Source of the DNA: Candidatus Rifleibacteriota bacterium
Lineage (GTDB): Bacteria > Riflebacteria > Ozemobacteria > Ozemobacterales > Ozemobacteraceae
Reading direction: 5' to 3'
NCBI GenBank assembly: GCA_017526725.1
Contig: JAFXRA010000180.1
Location: 1 to 17,495, forward strand
Length of the DNA: 17,495 nucleotides
Shown: piece after piece, positions 13,677 to 17,495 of the stretch
How the letters are laid out: the number at the start of each line of letters is the position of its first letter
Position numbering within the stretch: position 1 is the stretch's first letter
Notes under the pieces: model-generated
What the model saw: the letters and a program-made list of their open reading frames with translations, nothing else
Databases searched by the model: none
Told to the model about the DNA's origin: nothing
Translations under genes and position numbers: made by a program

Positions 13677-14319
13677 ATTTCGCATACGAATCATAGATCA
13701 TGTGCTTCAACAAAAATAGTTCTTCTGTCATATCACGTTCTGCATTGGGTGGGTAAACCAGTCCTTCAGCATATTTCCCAGCCACAGAAAGCATTATGTA
13801 CATAATGTTTACGAAAAGTTTCTTTTCTGAGACCTTTATAGACAGAGTTCCGTCTTCCTGAGCCTTTTTGTAGACAGTATGAAACTTTTCTGCAAATACA
13901 GACACAGCCTCGTTATATGGCTTCATCTGCTCTTCTGTGCACTTTTCGTGAATAACATAAGTATCAAAATTCCTGTTGAAACGAAGCAAATCTTTATGGT
14001 TTCTGTAGAGATTAATGAATGAATCTAAGAAAAACTCCAATTCCTCAGCGGCATTCATAGAATCACCGCCAGCCTTTTGATAGAATTCCTCTACTTCTTT
14101 GTAATGCTCTATCCATTTTTTAGTAGCAAGCTCTATAACCATTTCAGGTTTACTCCCGAAATAACGGTATACAGTAGCCGCACCAATATTGCTTTCTTTG
14201 GCAATATCTTCGAACTTTACAAATTCGATGGATTCTCTAGAAAAAAGTGTAAAAGCTGTTGCCAAAAGCTTTTCTCTGTATTTGCCCCTCTTTTCTTCAT
14301 CTTTCTCCAGGTTTCTCAT
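13675..14319 (-). CDS. TetR/AcrR family transcriptional regulator
   Basis: The 214-residue protein has the family plan: an N-terminal DNA-binding domain and a helical ligand-binding C-terminal part. Residues about 14-62 match the TetR domain, with helix-turn-helix FEDIAKESNIGAATVYRYFGSKPEMV at about 36-61. The C-terminal domain gives no clue to the ligand; it has aromatic and Met residues and ends DMTEELFLLKHMIYD. I prefer the ATG at 14319 (AAAGG 9 nt upstream) to a GTG two codons earlier, which would be too close to that site. No target transporter gene lies alongside, so its target is probably itself and something elsewhere. Promoter and operator are listed separately. Confidence 0.93.
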   Translation of the reverse strand: MRNLEKDEEKRGKYREKLLATAFTLFSRESIEFVKFEDIAKESNIGAATVYRYFGSKPEMVIELATKKWIEHYKEVEEFYQKAGGDSMNAAEELEFFLDSFINLYRNHKDLLRFNRNFDTYVIHEKCTEEQMKPYNEAVSVFAEKFHTVYKKAQEDGTLSIKVSEKKLFVNIMYIMLSVAGKYAEGLVYPPNAERDMTEELFLLKHMIYDSYAK

Positions 14320-14335
14320 TTTCACACACCTTTAA

Positions 14336-14350
14336 GATAGTTTTACTATC
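14336..14350. promoter_or_regulatory. Putative TetR self-operator
   Basis: GATAGT-TTT-ACTATC is a perfect 15-bp dyad between the -10 box and the ribosome site, over the predicted transcription start. Short dyads there are usual for TetR-family autorepression. Confidence 0.6.
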
Positions 14351-14354
14351 GTTT

Positions 14355-14383
14355 TTATTAACATTAAAAAAGTTTTTTGTCAA
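14355..14383 (-). promoter_or_regulatory. Promoter of the TetR gene
   Basis: Minus strand TTGACA (14383-14378, exact consensus), 17-nt spacer, TAATAA (14360-14355). The predicted start falls near 14348, inside the dyad. Confidence 0.75.
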
Positions 14384-14394
14384 ATTATTTTAAC

Positions 14395-14413
14395 GAGGCT
14401 TACAGCCTCTTTT
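14395..14413 (+). terminator. Short hairpin with T-run
   Basis: GAGGCT-TAC-AGCCTC (14395-14409) followed by TTTT. It points away from any gene on the plus strand, so it may be a repeat remnant. Confidence 0.3.
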
Positions 14414-14448
14414 AGAGATAAGAGGTTACGAGCACAGGAGGTGCGAAG

Positions 14449-14480
14449 TGCAAGCGAGCGCCAGGATGGCAAGCGAGTCG
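14449..14480 (+). repeat. Repeat flanking the toxin-antitoxin pair, left copy
   Basis: This 32-bp unit begins TGCAAGCGAGCG and ends AAGCGAGTCG. The reverse complement of 15311-15341 has the same 12-base beginning and AGCGAGTCG ending, with CAGGA in the middle of both. The two copies thus flank the toxin-antitoxin genes in inverted orientation. Confidence 0.6.
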
Positions 14481-14501
14481 TAGAGAGGAGAGATAATGGA
14501 A

Positions 14502-14578
14502 GTCTACACATTTGTCATAAAAAGTAATTCGTATGGGCTTTAGCCCTGAAAGAATTACGTTTATGACAATGGGTAGAC
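14502..14578 (+). repeat. 77-bp palindromic element, copy B
   Basis: The inner stem here is GTAATTC (14524-14530) with GAATTAC (14552-14558), replacing GTATAGC/GCTATAC of copy A but keeping all seven pairs. Outer arms and the GGGCTTTAGCCC centre (14535-14546) are unchanged. It is followed by a short 7-bp repeat run (TTAGAGA, TGAGAGA, TTAGGGG at 14587-14607). Confidence 0.75.
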
Positions 14579-14626
14579 TACTATTTTTAGAGATGAGAGA
14601 TTAGGGGATTGTTTAGGTGTAAATAA

Positions 14627-14917
14627 TTAGACAGATAAAGAATTTAAAACTAATTGGGGTTGTAATTTAACTAATTTCAATAAGGCCTGAGCTGGCCCCA
14701 TAGGTTTGCGTCGACCTTGTTCCCAATTACGTAAAGTAGAAACACTAACCCCTAATAACTTAGCAAATTCAGTTTGAGATTTATTTAGACTTTCTCTTAA
14801 ATTTTTTACTTCATTTGAAGAAAACTCAAAAATGCGTGAAGGGGGCATTTTCTTTTCTTTTATTTTAACAAATTGTTTAACACTATCTAATAAACGAGAA
14901 AAATTTTTGTCATCCAT
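14627..14917 (-). CDS. HigA2/NadS-like antitoxin, XRE-family HTH
   Basis: The 96-residue protein carries an HTH_3 domain at about residues 36-72 (SQTEFAKLLGVSVSTLRNWEQGRRKP). Residues 1-35 would contact the toxin. In this family the antitoxin neutralises its toxin by direct binding and represses the operon through the HTH. Its ATG directly follows the toxin stop (TAAATG), and AGGAG (14926-14930) lies inside the toxin gene, so translation is coupled. Toxin-first order is typical of HigBA. Confidence 0.92.
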   Translation of the reverse strand: MDDKNFSRLLDSVKQFVKIKEKKMPPSRIFEFSSNEVKNLRESLNKSQTEFAKLLGVSVSTLRNWEQGRRKPMGPAQALLKLVKLQPQLVLNSLSV

Positions 14918-15229
14918 TTAATTATCTCCTAGCATATTTCTCAACAATTTTATCTGATGTTGTGTTAAATCTTCTTTTTCAGATTTTTTATATACATAAA
15001 TCATATATATTAGATCTTCTGATTTATATAGATAGTAAATAATTCTAATACCACCGCTTTTTCCTCTATTTTCAATCTTCCACCTAAGTTTTCTAAAACC
15101 GCCACTACCTTGAATTAATTTTCCACTTTCTGGATTTAGAGCAAGAAAATGTTGTAATTCTGTATATTCATTATCTGATAAAACTTTTGTTATATCTTCA
15201 GTAAATATAGGCGTTTCTATAAATATCAT
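14918..15229 (-). CDS. HigB2-type mRNA-interferase toxin (RelE superfamily)
   Basis: The 103-residue product has the HigB2/RelE pattern: an N-terminal helix (FTEDITKVLSDNEYTELQHFL), then GSGGFRKLRWKIENRGKSGG, and strands IRIIYYLY and IYMIYVYKK before a C-terminal helix. Toxins of this family cut ribosome-bound mRNA; the basic and aromatic residues in KLRW, RGKSGG and YKK are those usually implicated. I place the start at 15229 because the domain begins there and a consensus promoter ends 6 nt upstream; frames beginning further up (15247, 15301) would lie inside or before that promoter. There is then no Shine-Dalgarno site, so the mRNA is probably leaderless. Confidence 0.9.
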   Translation of the reverse strand: MIFIETPIFTEDITKVLSDNEYTELQHFLALNPESGKLIQGSGGFRKLRWKIENRGKSGGIRIIYYLYKSEDLIYMIYVYKKSEKEDLTQHQIKLLRNMLGDN

Positions 15230-15235
15230 ACTTTT

Positions 15236-15264
15236 ATTATACGCCATTGACTCAGGTAAGTCAA
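15236..15264 (-). promoter_or_regulatory. Toxin-antitoxin promoter with overlapping operator
   Basis: Minus strand TTGACT (15264-15259), 17-nt spacer, TATAAT (15241-15236, exact). A dyad TTGACT-N6-AGTCAA (15247-15264) overlaps the -35 box and spacer, a standard position for repression by the HTH antitoxin. The transcription start would fall at or within a base or two of the toxin ATG. Confidence 0.75.
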
Positions 15265-15287
15265 CTTCTTGAAAATCCCCTTGACCC

Positions 15288-15304
15288 TGATTGCTACGCA
15301 ATCA
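15288..15304. repeat. Hairpin upstream of the toxin promoter
   Basis: TGATTGC-TAC-GCAATCA, a perfect 7-bp stem of the GATTGC/GCAATC type seen at 7641 and 13509. Confidence 0.45.
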
Positions 15305-15310
15305 GCCCAG

Positions 15311-15341
15311 CGACTCGCTGACCTCCTGTCGCTCGCTTGCA
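15311..15341 (-). repeat. Repeat flanking the toxin-antitoxin pair, right copy
   Basis: This is the inverted counterpart of 14449-14480. Its plus strand reads TGACCTCCTG-T-CGCTC, which matches the 5' part of the candidate small RNA (9531-9546). It is followed by a perfect hairpin AGCCACA-TCCT-TGTGGCT at 15343-15360. Confidence 0.6.
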
Positions 15342-15373
15342 TAGCCACATCCTTGTGGCTTATCCGTCATCAA

Positions 15374-15411
15374 AGCTGCCACCCCCCTCAAGTAGGGCCC
15401 TTAGGACAGCT
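15374..15411 (-). repeat. Diverged relative of the G-run repeat
   Basis: On the minus strand it reads AGCTGTC, an AGGGCCCT palindrome, then TTGAGGGGGG and GGCAGCT. AGCTGTC followed by TGAGGGGG also occurs at 9686-9709. The ends (AGCTGCC/GGACAGCT) are inverted. Relationship to the two clearer copies is probable, not certain. Confidence 0.4.
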
Positions 15412-15425
15412 CTTTCCTCTAAAGC

Positions 15426-15457
15426 AAAAAAAACGCCTGAGAACAGGCGTTTTTTTT
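15426..15457 (-). terminator. Bidirectional intrinsic terminator after the flagellin gene
   Basis: ACGCCTG (15433-15439) and CAGGCGT (15444-15450) form a 7-bp stem with an AGAA loop. An A-run at 15426-15433 and a T-run at 15450-15457 flank it. On the minus strand it ends the flagellin transcript 16 nt after the stop. Confidence 0.9.
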
Positions 15458-15472
15458 GTTTTCTTAATAGTA

Positions 15473-17495
15473 TTACTGTAGCAACTGAAGGACAGACTGG
15501 CTAGAGGCGTTAGCCTGCGCAAGCATAGCAGTAGCTGCCTGCTGTAAAACCTGTGCAGAAGAGAATTCTGTCATTTCAGAAGCCATGTCGAGGTCTCTGA
15601 TTCTAGATTCAGAGTCAGTCATATTTGTACCGGCATTTTCCAGATTGTTCTTAGTGTATTCCATACGGTTCATGAAAGCACCAAGTTTAGAGCGTTCAGA
15701 AGAAAGTATAGACAAAGCGTTATCTATTTTGCTCAGAGCAATCTGAGAACCTTCGACAGTAGTCATGTCGATTTTGTCTATTCCAAGAGCACCAGCAGAC
15801 ATATCGCCAATGCTGATAGACATATTCTGCCCCTGATTAGCACCTATCTGGAAACTTGGGCTGTTATCAACTACATGAAGTCTGAAATTGGTATCACCAT
15901 TTCCTTTTGCGGTTCCATCTTTGTAACCGAACAAATCCATGCTTGTTATAGCAGTATTGGTAGATGCTATAGATTCAACAGTAAGACGACTCTGAATAGC
16001 GCTGGCATTACTTCTATTAAATTTTCCAATATAAGTAGAAGTTATAGCAAGAGAACCGTTAACTTCATCAAGTCTAGCAGCTACACTAGCGTTAACAATT
16101 TCAGCATTCCATTTTGTTATCCAACTGTTGATTTCAACAAGGTCAGCACCAGCAGTCATAGTTATAGTTTTTCCAACAGAAATGGTTATACTAGCGGTAC
16201 CGTCACCATTAATTTTTATAGAAAGATTTGCACTAGCTTTATCAGAATCTGTAAGAAGACTAAAGCCCTTTATTGCAGCATCAAGGTTCTTATCACCATC
16301 TACAAAACCAGTATAAGTACCGTTAATAATACCAATGCATTCACTGCCTGAAGTTATCTTTATTTCTGTTGGAGCTTTATGGTTTGTAGGGCTATAAGCA
16401 AGACGAATCTGGCCATCAACAACCGATGCTTCCATTCCTGAATTTGCAGCTTGTTCTTTAATTGCAGTATTTATTGCAGCAGCGATACCTTCCATAGAAT
16501 ATGTAGAATCTAGTGCAAAACTGACGCTAATAGCAGTTACAGAAGTAGTTGAAGCACTAACTTGAAATTCAAATTCCAATTTTTCTGCTACACTAAATTT
16601 TAAACCATCAACAATTCCGCCGACACCTGCAATCTGAGCTGGTGATGCATCGAATCTAAGGTCTATTCCGTCAAGCAAACCAGAAACTCTGTCTGTGCTG
16701 GTTGTAGCTTTTCTAGTATTTCCAAAAGCATCTTTAAGGTTGAAGGCAACTAGATTATTCTTAGACTGACGGCTTACTGTAAGGCCTAATGCATCTATTA
16801 CAGCCTGGTCGCCGGCAATAGAAAAGTCACCAACATCGCCAACTTTACCAGAAGTAAGCTGCAAGTAACCGCCCACACCAGAAATACCACTCTGAGCTGT
16901 GCTGATTACAGTAACCTGAGAATTTCTGATTCCAAGAGCGTTAGTGCTGGCAAGAGCATTCTGCATTGCAGCAGCAAGTTCGTTGAGGGTCATTTTCCCA
17001 TCAATAGTAAATTCGTAGCTTTCAGAGTTACCTGTTACGAAAAGGGTTTGAGGAATAGCAACAGCGAAAACTCCGTTATCATCGTAAAACTGAGCAATAT
17101 CTTCAAGTTTGGTATTACCTTGAGCAAGTTCTCCTGTATTTTTATTAAGGAACAGCTGAGATGTCTGCATCTGGGAAATACCGCCCTCTACTAAAGCCAT
17201 GCTTACAGAAAAATCTCCGCCGTCAACTCCTGCACCCTTGGCAACACCAACAACTGAGTGTGAACTTGCACTTATAAGAGCAGCCTGGCTTCCGTCAAGA
17301 AGCTTTTTGGTATTAAATTCTGTTGCGTTTGAAATGTCGTCTATAGCATCTCTAAGGTTATTAACTTCCTTTTGTATTTCTAATCTATCATTAGTAGTAA
17401 GAGTATCGTTTGAACTCTGAATAGCGAGTTCGCGCAATCTCTGCATTATACTTTCACTTTCATTCAAACCGCCTTCAGCAGTCTGAAGCATAGAC
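15473..17495 (-). CDS. Flagellin, 5' end outside the window
   Basis: Flagellin is exported and polymerised into the filament. The visible 673 residues begin at SMLQTAEGGLNESESIMQRLRELAIQ, the second half of the conserved N-terminal D1 region, so about 90 residues and the start codon lie beyond the right edge. The first visible Met is internal. The C-terminal 95 residues match the conserved D1/D0 region (SERSKLGAFMNRMEYTKNNLENAG, MTEFSSAQVLQQAATAMLAQAN, ending SVLQLLQ). The middle, roughly 490 residues, is an expanded outer domain rich in Ser, Thr and Ala, with flagellin-IN-like beta units (for example ESYEFTIDGKMTLNELAAAMQNAL). With the missing part the protein is near 760 residues, well over the common 270-500. 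There are no Cys apart from one in the outer domain (SGSECIGII). Confidence 0.95.
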   Translation of the reverse strand, partial: SMLQTAEGGLNESESIMQRLRELAIQSSNDTLTTNDRLEIQKEVNNLRDAIDDISNATEFNTKKLLDGSQAALISASSHSVVGVAKGAGVDGGDFSVSMALVEGGISQMQTSQLFLNKNTGELAQGNTKLEDIAQFYDDNGVFAVAIPQTLFVTGNSESYEFTIDGKMTLNELAAAMQNALASTNALGIRNSQVTVISTAQSGISGVGGYLQLTSGKVGDVGDFSIAGDQAVIDALGLTVSRQSKNNLVAFNLKDAFGNTRKATTSTDRVSGLLDGIDLRFDASPAQIAGVGGIVDGLKFSVAEKLEFEFQVSASTTSVTAISVSFALDSTYSMEGIAAAINTAIKEQAANSGMEASVVDGQIRLAYSPTNHKAPTEIKITSGSECIGIINGTYTGFVDGDKNLDAAIKGFSLLTDSDKASANLSIKINGDGTASITISVGKTITMTAGADLVEINSWITKWNAEIVNASVAARLDEVNGSLAITSTYIGKFNRSNASAIQSRLTVESIASTNTAITSMDLFGYKDGTAKGNGDTNFRLHVVDNSPSFQIGANQGQNMSISIGDMSAGALGIDKIDMTTVEGSQIALSKIDNALSILSSERSKLGAFMNRMEYTKNNLENAGTNMTDSESRIRDLDMASEMTEFSSAQVLQQAATAMLAQANASSQSVLQLLQ

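Noticed and set aside
14395..14413. Terminator marking a plus-strand gene
   Set aside because: No plus-strand gene precedes it; the stem is short. Kept only as a low-confidence hairpin.
15875..16351. 158-codon plus-strand frame
   Set aside because: It is wholly antisense to the flagellin gene, rich in Ser/Thr/Tyr/Asn as expected from the reverse of a Ser/Thr/Ala-rich repeat region, and has no supporting ribosome site or family match.
1..17495. tRNA or rRNA genes
   Set aside because: I saw no cloverleaf with a GTTCRANNC T-arm and no rRNA signature on either strand, though I could not run a dedicated search.

Overview
The window looks like a chromosomal segment of an AT-rich (roughly 40% GC by eye), flagellated, double-membraned bacterium. 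Flagella are shown by a flagellin, a FliD cap and a FlaG. An outer membrane is shown by two beta-barrel proteins ending in Phe, lipoproteins, and a porin that carries an S-layer-homology (SLH) domain plus a coiled coil. SLH porins of this type are known from Cyanobacteria/Melainabacteria, Negativicutes, Deinococcus-Thermus, Synergistetes and some candidate phyla. The sequence alone does not choose among these, although the 7-bp degenerate tandem repeats between genes recall the short tandem repeats of filamentous cyanobacteria.

Layout, left to right. 1-180: dispersed repeat and a terminator. 181-3929, minus strand: a transcription unit with a sigma-28-like promoter, a leader of consecutive hairpins, a 41-codon small ORF, flaG and a very long fliD. 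4264-5016, plus strand: an unrecognised 186-residue gene with its own sigma-28-like promoter and a terminator. 5017-5328: palindromic and 7-bp repeats. 5329-7272, minus: a lipoprotein gene followed at once by an outer-membrane barrel gene. 7273-7693: repeats and large inverted repeats. 7694-9310, minus: the SLH porin, with a clear promoter, a CRP-type site and a nested operator. 9490-9590, plus: a promoter, structured RNA and terminator with no ORF, a candidate small RNA. 9747-13478, minus: a 1243-residue surface lipoprotein with InlB-type repeats and GLUG-like repeats. 13675-14319, minus: a TetR regulator with promoter and putative self-operator. 14627-15229, minus: a HigB2/HigA2-type toxin-antitoxin pair with a dyad in its promoter and a probably leaderless toxin mRNA. 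15473 to the right edge, minus: a long flagellin whose start lies outside the window.

Functionally, the flagellar genes form late filament assembly: flagellin is the filament subunit, FliD caps the growing tip and FlaG modulates filament length. The leader ahead of flaG has two GGA-presenting hairpins, one holding the Shine-Dalgarno sequence, which is the layout of CsrA-controlled flagellar mRNAs. The envelope genes (lipoprotein plus barrel, SLH porin, repeat lipoprotein) form a surface cluster, but only the porin promoter shows clear regulatory sites.

The most unusual content is between genes: a 77-bp palindromic element in two inverted copies whose inner stem differs by three compensatory base-pair changes; a two-hairpin plus G-run repeat; a repeat that flanks the toxin-antitoxin pair in inverted orientation and also lies inside the candidate small RNA; and heptamer arrays in most intergenic gaps.
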